Shown here piece by piece: positions 12,926 to 25,029 of a stretch of DNA of 64,000 nucleotides (position 1 is its first letter; each line of letters begins with the position of its first letter). The notes under the pieces are model-generated. The model searched no databases, was not told where the DNA came from, and was given only the letters and a program-made list of their open reading frames with translations. A program made the translations under genes and the position numbers. Where the stretch lies: assembly GCF_027887165.1 (NCBI RefSeq), contig NC_077228.1, forward strand, positions 379,824,492 through 379,888,491. The letters are read 5' to 3'. This DNA comes from Monodelphis domestica (Eukaryota > Chordata > Mammalia > Didelphimorphia > Didelphidae).

Positions 12926-15723
12926 ATTTTCAAGACATTGCATCCTTGGAATTTATGTTCTTGTTCATAATGAGAAAATACTAAAATGCTATACAGGAAT
13001 GCAGTGACAGGTTCACTAAGGATATAGGTGACCTGAGAACGAATTTAATTCGTGTCACAACAGCATTGGTTAATCAAAGAGATAAAAACTGGCTTGTAAT
13101 AATATTGATTTTCATAACCTCCATATTGGTTGTTACTTTATGTTATCTTCTCCTTATTCTCAGCCCTGATTTTCACAAGCTCATAGGCTCCCTACAAATC
13201 CAATTCAACCAAAATGTGTGTTCCTGGACCCTTCCCAAGATGTCTGAAGCAGATGGTAATTATTATGGACTGTTGTTTTGTTGAACCCCTGGTAATTGAT
13301 GCAGTGACACAAATCTTCTCCTTCCTTCTTAGATAACAGGAATAGGAGAACCTCTACTGGTGGTTATGAAGCCTCTTCCAAAAGTTTTATCTATGAGTCA
13401 CAAGTAAAGCTCACTTTTCATATTACTTTTAACACTCAAGTCCAGCTGAAGGGAGGTGAGGTCCAGGGCAATCATAATTTTGGTACATTTGAAAACTGGT
13501 CCACCTTACTATACTTTTTGGTTTTCCATAATTAATGAATCTCTTGACTTTTTTATCAGGATTCCATGACTTCTGTTACAAGTGTACTTGGACAAAAAAG
13601 AGAAAAGGAGTCAAGAGATGTTGTCTAGGACATAGCTGTTGCTAACTTTGTGACAAAGTGTAATGAGTGCCCCAAACTTTGGTATTCTTTGTACTCAATA
13701 CCTCAGGCCTCTTGCAACATATTCCATTAGACTTTCCCAGGAGGAATGAAAGAGAGGAAAGCAAAATAAAAGACACAAAGGAAAATACTTCTACGACCAT
13801 CATTGCTCTATTACAAAGATATCTCAGCTCCCTTTCTCCCTTATTTTAGCCCTGAAACAACACTTAGGAAGACAAATCCAGAGATTTTGTCTAGTTTCAC
13901 ATTTACCCATTGCCTTTTGGCAGCCTCAGAATGGGAGAAAATTGGCAGCAGCAACTACCTTCCTGCCCCCACCACTCAACTAACTTACCTCCTTAATTGT
14001 GGCAATATCCTGTTCTCTAATTGGGGGAACTAAGTCTGAAGGAGGTTGTTGGAACATCTCCAAGACCTCCCTTGACAATTTCTACTTTAAAAAAGCTACA
14101 TGAGCCTATTCCCTACTCAATAAGGAAAGAATGATGTTGTAATCATCTAGTAATTGCTTTATAAATTGTCCCCCTGATTTACTCTTCTTGGCTGCTACAT
14201 AAATGAAATGATACAATGCCAGACTAGAACCCCTTCCGTTTTAAGTTTTATCTACCAATCTACTACTACCACTCATTGACCATAGACTTCCATTGGATAG
14301 GCATTCATCTTCCATTGCATAATGTATTAGAAGGCTTGTTTGGGTATAATGGAGAAAGAGATGATCCCAGAAAGTAGAAGGAGGGTGAGATAGATTCCCC
14401 CTTCAGTCTTCTTCAAATATGTCTCTCCACTAACCCTGCCTTTACTCCCCTCTAATAACTGATTAATGGGTCAACCTTTTCCCTTGGGGAAAGAGAGAGA
14501 AATCAGTTCACTCCCCCTTCAATATGGCAAGGATGCGATTTTAACATTACTGACAATTTATTCTAACAAATGTTGGTTAGGGGTAAGATAAGATGTCTGC
14601 AGGTTGACGTTTATAGGAAAGAGGGTAAGGAAAGTCCCTGTCTGTCTAAATAATCTCTCTCCCTAGCCCCAAAGTTGAGAGACCCAGGCTTGTCATCCTG
14701 GTCTCTAAGAGGCTCAGGGTTTGGTGACCCCTGGTCTTACCACAGCAAAGCCAATGTCAAGACTGTGCTTCACATTGGAGCAATGTGAGATCTTCTAATG
14801 CTGTTCTTCTTCTCCTCGGATTTTTCTACAACTCTACAACTGTCTTTGGGGGGGGGGGGATGGTGATTAGAATCAATGAGGGATTTTGTATGGTTCCTGG
14901 AGAGAAATCTCTGATCAGTCTGTCACCCTTGGATTTCTCAGGCAAGAACCAGAGATCAACTGTTCCCTCAAGAATCCTTCACAATCCCCTGCTGTGGATA
15001 CAAACCTTGGCATGTCCTCCAGACTCTGTCCAACAAAGTCTCTGGATCATTCTTCTATCACAATAATGCCCCAAATTACTTGGTATATACTTTATAAATA
15101 TTTTGTGTATACATATGTGTATATGCTTCACATTTCTTGATAGATCGTAATCCTCTTGAAGGCAGAGGCTATTTCATTTTTGTCTTATCTCTCCAGCCTT
15201 TGAAACTGATACCCAAGGATCTAGCAATACTAAGTCTGCTTGAAGAGTACCAACACTGGACTGGATTATTTCTCTCATGAATGGGCACAATACAGGACTT
15301 ATGCCAGCAAATTCCCTCTGTCCTTTTTTGCCCTTTAATAGACTTTTCTCATTTGCATAAATTCTGTGTTGAGAGTCAAGTTGAATGATCTGAGATAACG
15401 TACCCCTCCTCTTATTTCATCTATAAGTCTTAATATTCTTTCTCTTAAATAATTAGAAACTGGGATCTTTAGGTCTATTAGTCCTCTAAATTCTAGGGAA
15501 CCAAGTATCCTGCAAATTAGCCTTTAAGTTTAGCATTTAACCTTTCTTGTATCCTGCATCAGTACTGTTTCCTTCTAATCCAAAATAGCTCCTAGCTGCT
15601 AAAACTCACCTGAATATAACATTGAGATTTAATTCCTGGTAATAAGCTTAACATCAAAACTGGCACAATTCTCTTTATTTGAGGATACTTGGAAAATAAC
15701 TTGGAAGAACCTCTAAAGCTATA
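12926..15723. other. Unassigned region of 2.8 kb
   Basis: No gene or confidently named repeat was found. It has several pyrimidine-rich patches, a 12-base G run near 14848 and open frames of 60-93 codons without family resemblance. The composition from about 14470 to 15060 is somewhat richer in GC than the surroundings. An old LTR element is possible but no paired ends or coding domain could be shown. Confidence 0.4.
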
Positions 15724-15724
15724 A

Positions 15725-15885
15725 GACTAAGTTCTAATCCCACATCTGATTAATTAGGTCACTTATGTGCCCTTTAGCAAGTCACTTCACATCTTAAGGC
15801 TTGGTTTTCTCCACTGTAAGAAGAGGTTATTGGATTAGAAGGCATCTGAAGTGCCTTCCAACTGAGACCTTATGATCTCATAACT
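15725..15885 (+). mobile_element. MIR-type SINE fragment
   Basis: 'ccctttagcaagtcacttca' and the 3' segment 'gaagtgccttccaactgaga' follow the MIR order. Confidence 0.75.
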
Positions 15886-15944
15886 TGACTTTAAAGTCTT
15901 AGTAAATTCTCATGAAAAGGTTTCCCGTATATATCAGAGGCCAA

Positions 15945-16085
15945 GTGCAATTCCTCCTAGTTTCAAAATCTCTAGTGCCACACATGTATGATCAGTCACA
16001 AGCACTAATTCACACTCCCAAAAAGTTAGTGTTTCTTCCCTGCACTCCAAAAGTTTGGTGAGGATATGATCACAGGCCAAAGAAA
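15945..16085. repeat. Diverged duplicate block, copy A
   Basis: This segment aligns with 16770-16946. Shared words include 'tcacaagcactaattcacac' against 'tcacaaggatcaattcacat', and 'tttggtgaggatatgatcac' against 'attggtgggaatattatcat'. It is either an old local duplication or two copies of an unclassified dispersed repeat. Confidence 0.55.
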
Positions 16086-16271
16086 CATTTCCCTTGACAA
16101 AAGGCAAAAGATCCCAAACAAACAGGGAGCCCTGGGGAAATGTTCAATAGTCACTCTCTAGTTCCTACAAGCCTCACTTTGTCTCTACTCCTATATTTTC
16201 TTCATACACCTGTCTTTGTAAGCCACAGCATATGTCACTTTGAAAACAAGGAATACCTCTTAACTGAATTA

Positions 16272-16335
16272 TGGATTCATAGTTTTTGGAACTGAAGGAG
16301 ACTTTAAAAAATTTCATGCTACCTCTTCATCATGG
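16272..16335 (+). mobile_element. MIR-related fragment
   Basis: 'ggaactgaaggagactttaa' matches the 'gctggaagggaccttagagg' motif seen in many mammalian MIR-type copies. Confidence 0.45.
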
Positions 16336-16359
16336 ATCTATAATCTGAAATATATGAAC

Positions 16360-16364
<5 letters not shown>

Positions 16365-16390
<26 letters not shown>
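16365..16390. repeat. (CA)13 microsatellite
   Basis: Thirteen AC units followed by a GA-rich run to about 16427. Confidence 0.97.
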
Positions 16391-16393
<3 letters not shown>

Positions 16394-16427
16394 TGGGGAG
16401 AGAGAGAAACAGAGACAGAGAGAGATT

Positions 16428-16500
16428 AATGCATTTCCATATAATTGGTTTCCTTTGTAATTCTATATATTTGATTTTATGCATTTGAAAATGTTAGAGG
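16428..16500 (+). repeat. Old dispersed repeat fragment
   Basis: 'atataattggtttcctttgt' and 'ttttatgcatttgaaaatgt' form a motif I recall as widespread in mammalian genomes. A related stretch ('attttatacatgtaaaaatg') is at 16965-17060. I cannot name the family. Confidence 0.45.
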
Positions 16501-16554
16501 TCTTTCAAATAAAGTCTTTGGTTTTGCTGCTGTTTCTTGTCATTGAAAAAAGGT

Positions 16555-16625
16555 TATAGAATTATAATTTTCAGAGCTAAGAGGGACCTTAAAGAGATTC
16601 TTGACTATCCTTCATTTACTGTGAA
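16555..16625 (+). mobile_element. MIR-related fragment
   Basis: 'cagagctaagagggacctta' is the same MIR-type motif as at 16272. Confidence 0.5.
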
Positions 16626-16769
16626 CTTAAATATCTATAAAGATAGATGTAAGGAAAAAAGATGGAAGTAAGAGAGGAAGGGAAAAATATAGATGTAGAT
16701 AGAGAAATAGACATAGGTATAGAGATATAGAAGCAGATACGAATACATATATACATTAGACATGGTGAT

Positions 16770-16946
16770 TACTATTGCAATGTAGCTGGCTTTGAAATTA
16801 CCAGTTTGAAAATTATTAAAGTCAATTATATCTTACCAATCACAAGGATCAATTCACATTCCCCAAGAAGGTTACCCTGACCCCTCTTTGCAAAACAAAC
16901 AAAAAAAAATTGGTGGGAATATTATCATAAGCTCCAATAGCAAAGG
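16770..16946. repeat. Diverged duplicate block, copy B
   Basis: Counterpart of 15945-16085, followed by more of the old dispersed repeat at 16965-17060. Confidence 0.55.
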
Positions 16947-17204
16947 TTCTACAATATGGGAATTAAATTTTACATATCTTATTTTATACATGTAAAAATG
17001 TTATTCATAGAAGTGGGTCAACCAAACTGCCAAAGAGATCTAAGACTGAAAAAAGGGGATAATATATAAGCAATATATTAATAATATTCTTTAGTACTTT
17101 CCCTACTTAAACATGTTCCTTACTATATAGTCTCAATGTGGATTCTGACAGGAATGGAACCAAGTAGAAAGTTCCCTTCCATTCCAACAACCATTAATTA
17201 TTTT

Positions 17205-17465
17205 ATTTTTTTTAAATGAAAGTATATAATACAAACATATTTATAAGATACACACATATATAGAAATATCTTAGTATGTGTATATATACAAATATTTATA
17301 AGAATAGAGAACCATACATACATATAAATACACCTAAATATGTTGAGGATTGCTTTATATGGGATAATACCATGTATACAGAAATTGTGCTACATTTTTT
17401 TTAAAATTGAGATATATATGTATAAAATCTATTGTGAATATTTTACATGGGATATAAATATACAT
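17205..17465. repeat. AT-rich low-complexity stretch
   Basis: Runs of TATA, ACATA and TTTATAAG words dominate, without a constant unit. Confidence 0.7.
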
Positions 17466-18769
17466 TAAACATTAATTTTCCATCTTATCATGTGCTGATA
17501 AGACATATTAACATCCCTAGTAGATGAAAATATCCTTGATTTTAACAGACAGAACTCCATTTCTTTTAAGAAGTAGAAGCAGACTATTTCCATTGATGAA
17601 TCTGGCCTTGGGATTGTGGCAGCCTTGGCAACATGACCCTTTCTGACCTGGCTTTTTTGTGATGAGAAAAAAAAATCATCAGAGCATCTGAAAACTCTGA
17701 AATTCACACGAAAAATTAAACTCTAGGAAAAAAAGGTAGTTGTAAGACCATAACAATGAAATATATATAAGAAAAATCAAGATACAGGACTATATGTATT
17801 AGTGTATGTTTGTGTGTAGATCTAGACCTAGAAATACTGGAAAAATTCACTGGTTCTCATTCCCTGAGCTGTCTATAGAATTTTATTTGGAGTTATCAGT
17901 GTAGATTTCCCTCTCCAAGTACTTAATTTATTCTCTAGGAAAAAATACAGTTTATTCAAGATTTGGAAATGACAAGATCCACCAAATGAGATGCCTGGTT
18001 TGTCTTGGACACAAAGGGAAACTGGTGAATAGTAGAATGCTTGTTACTGTTAAGTACATTTATATCATATAACCTTGAGGGCTGGACAAGATTTAAAAGA
18101 CACTCAGAACCCAGAACATTCATTACAGAAACATTACTTCTTATTAAAAATGAAATAGTTTGAACTCTTGGAGCTGTGATGCCACATCTTTGATAGTCAC
18201 TTCTCAATGTTACAAAAGAAGGCCCATAAGGCTTAGGAAAATCCAATCAAGATATCTAGAAAATTAGAAAGGAAATTGAATGTATCAAGTACTGTGGAGT
18301 AAAGGACAAAAAAGGAGAAAGATTTTAAAAACCACTTCTATGAAAATCTTCAATGTATGTCATTTCTTCAGTTTAGCCAGTGGTGTCCCATTCATTTAAT
18401 ACCTTCCCTGTCACATAAAAAAAGGAATCTTTCATTTTAATTGATAGATCACAAACATTTAATCAAACAGTCAAATGCCCTAATGATATATTTCAAAACC
18501 TTAAAGAAAAAACTTTAATATCAATAGCAAATTTAAAAAAAACATATACATTTGATAGAGATCTTCTTATTCAATTCTGTCTGAAGCATAAGTTCCAACT
18601 ATAATAAACCCAAAAGAAATAATGAGGGATTTCCTTAAATTGTTCCATTAACAAGGAATTCTTGATTTCTTAAGGAAAAATCATTCTATTTTTGTACAAT
18701 TAATTAAGGGTTTTTCTTTTTCTTTTTTTCCAAATTGTTTCCAAATTCCAGTTTGTTTCCAAATCTATA
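17466..18769. other. Unassigned non-coding sequence
   Basis: No gene recognised; minus-strand open frames of 80 and 96 codons lack any family signature. Confidence 0.5.
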
Positions 18770-18998
18770 ACTTTTATACAGCAAATAATGTACCAAGTCT
18801 GGAATCAGGAAGACCTGGGTTCAAATCCAAGCTCAGAGACTTACTAGCTATGTGACCCTGGACAAATTATTTAACCCAATTTGCTTCAGTTTCCTCTCTG
18901 TTAAATAACTGGGGAAGGACATTGCAAATCATTCTAGTACCTTTGCCAAGAAAACCCCAAATAAAGTCATAGAGTCAGATATGACTGAACAATACATT
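18770..18998 (+). mobile_element. tRNA-derived SINE with RTE-type tail
   Basis: 'ggaatcaggaagacctgggt', 'ttactagctatgtgaccctg', 'gccaagaaaaccccaaat' and 'agagtcagatatgactgaac' are in the usual order. The tRNA-like head is diverged. Confidence 0.85.
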
Positions 18999-19911
18999 TT
19001 AACCTGGTCCTACATTTATCCACTGGAGTCAAGAAGCAGCTCACTCTTCTTTCTACATTATAACCCTTTAAATATTTGAACACAAGCAGATATGTGCTGA
19101 TAAATGTTTGACAATCAGCTGTCTGGAAAAATAATAACACACTTTTAAGGTTATTCTTCATTATTAATGTTTTCTCCATCACATTCTTCAGCTGACAACC
19201 AACAAAACAATTAATCAATTCCTGACATTTATTTTTTGCTATTTTTGAAGAGTAATGGCTCAGCAATTCTCTCAACTGAACCTCTTATAACATGGTTTTG
19301 TGTTATCAGCATGATATAAATTGGTTTAAAACGGAATTTGGTGTCAGATCATTTTTAATTAAAATCCAAGTTTTTCTATTAGTGTAAAACCTTGGAAAAT
19401 TCATTGTTGTCGTTAATTTGACAGATCTATGGCTTGCTAATCTTCAAATATAGTCCACTGAAGACATTTTAATCTTAGACTAATCTCAAAATAAGCCCAG
19501 GACAAAAATCAGGAAATCACTAATATTCTTCTTTCAGAAGAATCTATCTATCTCAGTTCTCCTTTCCTATCAGATACTTGGGCCAAGCCTTTCCTTATAC
19601 CAACTCTCTATTGTCTCTATTGTCAATGGTGAGGAAAATATGAAAATCACTTATACTTTGGTGTCCTTCCTCCTCCTAGAAGACTCCTGCCTCTTGTTTT
19701 TAAGAGGAGAAGGATAATGAAAGGGTAATGCTTAATCTAAAGGGATTCTTCTAAATTAGTGAGATTTCAGGTATAACTAGCAGGCTTTGGGGATGGGAAC
19801 ATTTCCAGATATTCCTTATATTTCTTACCCAGTACCATCCAAGGATCCTCTATTCTCCTGGACTCTAATGCTCAAATGGTAATAAAGAGCTTTTTTTTAA
19901 ATGATGCCACT
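18999..19911. other. Unassigned non-coding sequence
   Basis: No gene or confidently named repeat. It ends at the probable L1 target site. Confidence 0.5.
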
Positions 19912-20459
19912 AGGGAAGTGAAGGATATATGGTGGCTTAGTAGCAATGAAAACTGAAACTTATCTTCCAATTCTTCCAAACCAATATTTTAAAAGTGCCT
20001 CAAAATGACAAGAGTCAAAAGAACAACAGTAAGGTGGAGTGAGAGGGCTCTGTTAATGAATATAACTTTAAAGATAGGCAGAAAGGGTTGATTTTCTTGA
20101 GATAAGGGAGAGCAGGAAGCAAAATTGCACATGGAGAAGTACTGTCCAACCACTCACTCACATACTCTACCAGGTTCTATGACTAGTAATAAGCTAACTT
20201 CAGGATTCCAGGTTGCAGGCTGCACCAACAAAAGAGCACCTCATAAAACCCCTTGTGGGCTCAGGCTTTAGCACCAGCCTCCAGTGAGGTGCAGAGTCCA
20301 TAAGTCTGGGCCCTTTCAAGCCCGCACTGCTTCAGTGAAGACCTGTCCCCAAGGTAAAATAACTTTCAGTACAGAGTCCTGAAAAATATTAGAAGAGGAG
20401 ACAAAATTAGCAGGTTTCAGAATTCCTCCTAGACCACAGTAAAAATAAGAAAAGGCTGG

Positions 20460-21360
20460 GAAAATGACTAAAAAGAAAAAAAAAGGAAATCAGTTTCAAG
20501 TTCTGGAAGAACTCAAAAAAGAATTAAAAAGAAACAAGATTTGTGGAAGAAAAATGGGGGGAAAGGAATGAAAGTAATACAAAAATAAAATAATAGCTTA
20601 AAGAGCAAAATTGGTCACCTGGAAAAAGAAACATAAAAATTCAATAAAGAAAAGTGCCATGAAAAGTAGAATGGACCAAATGGGAAAGTAGGATCAAAAG
20701 GTCAAGGAAGAAATTCAGTCTTTAAAAATTAGAATTGTGTAAATAGAAGCTAATGACTTCATGAGACATCAAGAAACAAAACAAAATCAAAATAATGATA
20801 AAAGAAAATAAAATATGAAATATCTCATCAAAAAAATAACTGGCCAATAAAATAGATCCAGGAAAGACAATTAAAGAATTATTGGACTACATGAAAGTCA
20901 TGAACAACAACAACAACAACAAACCAGCATAGACATCATATTACAAGAAATAATCCAAGAAAACTGCCCTGATGTTCTTTAAATGAGGGTAAAACAGAAA
21001 TTGAAAGAATCCACAGAGCACTTTCTAAAATAAATCTCCAAACAATAACTCCTATGAATCTTATAGCCAAGTTCAAGAGCTCCCAGGCCAAGAAGCAAGA
21101 ACTGCAATAGCCAGAAAGAAACAAGTCAAATATCATGGAGCCCAGTCAGGATTACACAGGATCTTGCAGTTTCCACATTGAAAGACCAGAAGGCTTGAAA
21201 TATGATATCCAGGAAGTCCAAGAAACTGGGTTTAAAACAAAAAATTACCTACCCATCAAAACTGAACATATTCTTTCAGAGGAAAGTATGTTTATTTAAT
21301 AAAATATTAGATTTCCAAGCACTGGTGAAGAAAAGACCAGACCTAAACAAAAAAATTTGA
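20460..21360 (+). pseudogene. Decayed L1 ORF1
   Basis: The sequence corresponds to an ORF1 RNA-binding protein. 'acacaggatcttgcagtttc' and the following bases align with the ORF1 part encoding RVTQDFASS in the younger L1. Many frame breaks are present and no long frame remains. Limits are approximate. Confidence 0.7.
20908..20925. repeat. (CAA)n short tandem repeat
   Basis: About six AAC/CAA units inside the decayed ORF1. Confidence 0.9.
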
Positions 21361-22049
21361 TGTACAAATAAAAACTTCAAGAGAAGTACAAAGAGCTAAA
21401 TAAGAAAGCGAAAAAATTTAAGGGCTTTAATAAAGTCGACTTGTTTATATCCCTATATGAAAAAACAATTTCTATAACTCTTAAAAAATGTTATCATTAT
21501 CATAGTAGTTAGAAGTATACATAGAGAGGGTATGGTACTAAGCTTCTTAAGATGATATGTAAAAAAAAAGAAACAAAACTAGGGGTGCAAAAAAGGATTT
21601 ACAAAGAGAAATGGCAAGGAAGTAGTAAAATGGACTAAATTATATCACATAAAGAGGTATGGGGTAGGAGGAGGAAATACTGTCATGATGGAGAGGAGGA
21701 TGGCTATGGTGATGGGTAATGCTTAAGCCTTACTCTCATTGGAACTGATTCAGAAAGGAAGAACAGCCAGATTCATTGGATTACAGAATCTTATCTTACC
21801 CTATAGAGAAATAAAAGGGGAATAAAAAAGGAGGTAGCTAGAAGGGGTGTAATATAAGTGAGGGGGAAATTGGAAGGGCAATTAGAAGACCATATAGAGA
21901 AATATGAGGGGAATAAGAAGAATGGTGGTGGGAGAAGTACTATAAGGGAGGGGGAAGTGGGAGAGTGATTAAAGCAAAACACTGGAAAGGAGGGGAAAAG
22001 TGAAAGAAGAAAGGGCAGGATTAAAAGAAGAAATCAAGATGGGGGAATA

Positions 22050-23325
22050 ATTGGTAATCATCAGTGTGAATATAAATGGGATGAACTAACCCATAAAACA
22101 GAAGCAGATAACAGAGTATATTAAAAACAACTATGATGTTTACAAGGAACACACTTGAGACAGGCAGACACACAAAGAGTAAGGGCTGGAGTAGAATCTA
22201 TTAGACTTCACCAAAAAATTTAAGAGGAGCAATCATGATCTCAAAGCTAAAGCAAAAATATATCTGATTAAAAGAGATAAGGAAGGCAATTATATCTTAA
22301 TAAAAAGTAGCATAGACAATGAAGAAATATCCATACTCAATATATATGTACCAAATAGTATCGCACCCAGATTTTTAAAGAAAAATTAAAAGAGCTTAAC
22401 AAGGAAATAGATAGCAAAACTATACTAGTGCTGAACCATAACCTTTCTCAGTCAGAGCTAGAGGAATTTAACTAAAAAAAAATAAGAATGAAGTAAAGCA
22501 AGTGAATGAAATTTTAGTTAGGTTTAATGAGAAATTAGTAAAATTGAAAATAAAAGAACTATTGAACTAATAAATAAAACTAGGAGACGGTTATATAAGG
22601 AAAAAAGAGAATATTGGTAAATTTTATTTAAAAAAAGAAGAGTATTAAATTACCAGTATCAAAAATGAAAAGGGTGATTTCACCTCCAATGAAGAGGAAA
22701 TTAAAGCAATTTTTTACAATAAATCTACGTGAATAAATAATCTACGTGAAATGGATGAATATTTACCAAAATATAAATTGCCCAGATTAACAAAAGAAGA
22801 AAGAGAATACTTAAATAATCCCATCTCTTATAAAGGATTTGAACAAGTCATCAATGAACTCCCCATGAAAAAATCCCCAGGGTCAAATGGATTTACAAGT
22901 AATTCTATCAAACATTTAAAGAATAATATGGAAAAGTAAGCAAAGAAAGTATCCTACCAAATTCTTTTTATAGCATAAATATGGTGCTGATACCTAAGCC
23001 AGGAAGACCCAAAACAGAGAAACAAAATCACAGACCAATTTCCTTAATGAATGCGGATGCAAATATCTTAAAATACTAGTAAAGAGACTACATCAATGTA
23101 TCATAAGGATTATTTATTATGACCATGTGGAATTTATACCAGGAATGCAAGGCTGGTTTAATATTAGGAAAGTAATCAGGATTATTGACTATATCAATAC
23201 CCAAACTAACAGAAATTACATGATTATCTCAATAGATGCAGAAAAAGCCTTTGATTAAATATAACAACCATTCCTTTGGAAAACAAAAGCAAGGAATCCG
23301 GAATTATGTCCAAAAGGCTATAAAA

Positions 23326-23387
<62 letters not shown>

Positions 23388-23500
23388 CTTTTCATTCAGT
23401 AATAGCACTACTGGTTCTTTATCCCAAACAGATTTTAAAAAAGGGAAAGGGCCTGTTTGTACAAAAATATTTATAGTTGTTCTCTGTGGTGGCAAAGGAT
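22050..23500 (+). pseudogene. Decayed and internally deleted L1 ORF2
   Basis: ORF2 encodes endonuclease plus reverse transcriptase. Endonuclease similarity begins with 'atgggatgaactaacccata'. The longest surviving frame, 22751-22939, encodes [17 protein letters not shown] and [11 protein letters not shown], the entry to the reverse transcriptase. The catalytic FADD region and most of the thumb are absent because of the internal deletion. Confidence 0.8.
23326..23382. repeat. (TA)n microsatellite inside the L1
   Basis: About 28 TA units lie where the related L1 has 'ataaaagaatgtcttccc'. The tract appears to have grown out of the AAGAAT region of ORF2. Confidence 0.95.
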
Positions 23501-24046
23501 TGGAAACTGAAAGGACATCCTCAGTTGGGGAATTGCTGAAAAAATTGTGGTATATAATGGTGATGGAATACTATTGTACTATAAGGAATTATGAACAAGA
23601 TGATTCAGAAAGAGCTGGAAAGACCTACATGAAATGATGCAGAGTGATATAAGCAGTACCAGGAGAACACTATACACAGTAACTGCAACATAGTGGAATG
23701 ATCAGATGTGATAGATTTTGTTACTAACAGCAATACAATGAGAACTTATGAAAAGGAATGCTATCTATCTCCAAGAACTATTAGAGTAGAAATGCAGGTG
23801 AAAACATATGATTTATTACTTATTTATTTGGGTATATGATTTAGGGTTTTAATTTTGTAGGATTATCCACTTATAAAAAGAAATATTTTATGGAAATATT
23901 TTTGCATGATAATATATATGTAACCCAGATGGAATTGCTTGTTAGCTCCAGGTGTGGGGAAGGAAGAAGGAAGGGAGACTATATGAATCATATGACTGGA
24001 AAACTTATGTGAAAATATGTTATTAAAATAAAACAAATTTAAAAGA

Positions 24047-25029
24047 GATGCTACTGCTCTAGCCAAGACTGTATTCATTTTTCAGAGATGATAACTTTCA
24101 TTAAATTCATGACTGTGGAGCAAAATATTATTTTTAAATGAATGAAAATAATAACTACAGTGGAATGGAAACCAATAGGGGGAAAAAGATTTTTGGATGA
24201 GGTTTCTGGTATTTCCTGCTGCTTGGCAGGCAGGAAATGTCTTTTTCTTCCTTTTCTTCTTCCCCCAACATTTCAGCACTTCAATCTCACTCTGGATTAA
24301 GCAAAAGAGGGAAAAAAAAACAAAAAGAGATTATATTTAAGTGAGAAAAAGGAAAGACATTTAGAAATCTTCAATTTTTTGCAGGTTTACATGTACAAAT
24401 GAGAGAGAATGTAAAATTATTTAATTTTAACCTATCTAGTTCAAATGTTTTTTTTGGGGGGGTGGCAGGGATAAAAGAGGAATAATATGTAAGTAACTCT
24501 CCTAACAAAAACATGTGTATAGTTTTCTTTGGGCAAGACATTAATTTATGTTTAATATTTTTAACTTCTCAACACTAACAATATTACTTTGGAAAGCGGA
24601 ATTTGATCATCTGGACTTCATAGAAGGCAGAGAATCATTCAGAACTCATTCCCTGGTACTTGGCTTTTGAACCTAGGAAAGAAGAGCTTTACTTTAAAAG
24701 TACTAGCTAGTACTAGTACAATACTTTATAAGAGTATTCTTGTATTGTGATGGAGGTAGGGCACGGTTAGGTTAGGTTTCCTGGTGCTACTTTAGCCCAT
24801 GTTGGATAACATTAACTACAGTGATCATTAATTAGCAGAATTTCTTTTAGGATTGTGGCTTTCATACTCACCAGCACTCCAAAACTGTTACTCCATGATT
24901 TTGAACTTTGAAATTACACTTATTGATGAAAATTTTTCTTTTTCACTTCTCTATCTTGCTCCTTCTAAACCTTTTCTTTATCCCCATAAGGAACCTTTAA
25001 TTCCAGTATCCCCATCCCTATCTCCTAAT
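24047..25029. other. Unassigned non-coding sequence
   Basis: No gene seen. A T-run followed by a G-run is at about 24449-24464. Confidence 0.5.

Larger units (their letters stand above)
19912..24046 (+). mobile_element. Older L1 LINE, internally deleted
   Basis: L1 elements copy their RNA into DNA at a nick made by their own endonuclease. The order is a 5' UTR ('gatatatggtggcttagtag' near the start), an ORF1-derived region about 20460-21360, a purine-rich spacer about 21640-22020, ORF2 from about 22050, and a 3' UTR ending A-rich near 24040. 'gatgccact' (19903-19911) and 'gatgctact' (24047-24055) form an 8-of-9 target-site duplication, so it was inserted full length. Both ORFs are degraded. 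The reverse-transcriptase part joins directly to the ORF2 C-terminal part at CCATTC 23268-23273. By comparison with the L1 at 28367 this removes about 1.6 kb. Confidence 0.88.

Noticed and set aside
14700-14740. A 'ggtttggtgacccctgg' word resembling a retroviral primer-binding region
   Set aside because: No LTR end precedes it and no retroviral coding sequence follows.
13066-15140. Several 60-93 codon frames as candidate small genes
   Set aside because: No family resemblance, no supporting splice or promoter context, and lengths expected by chance.
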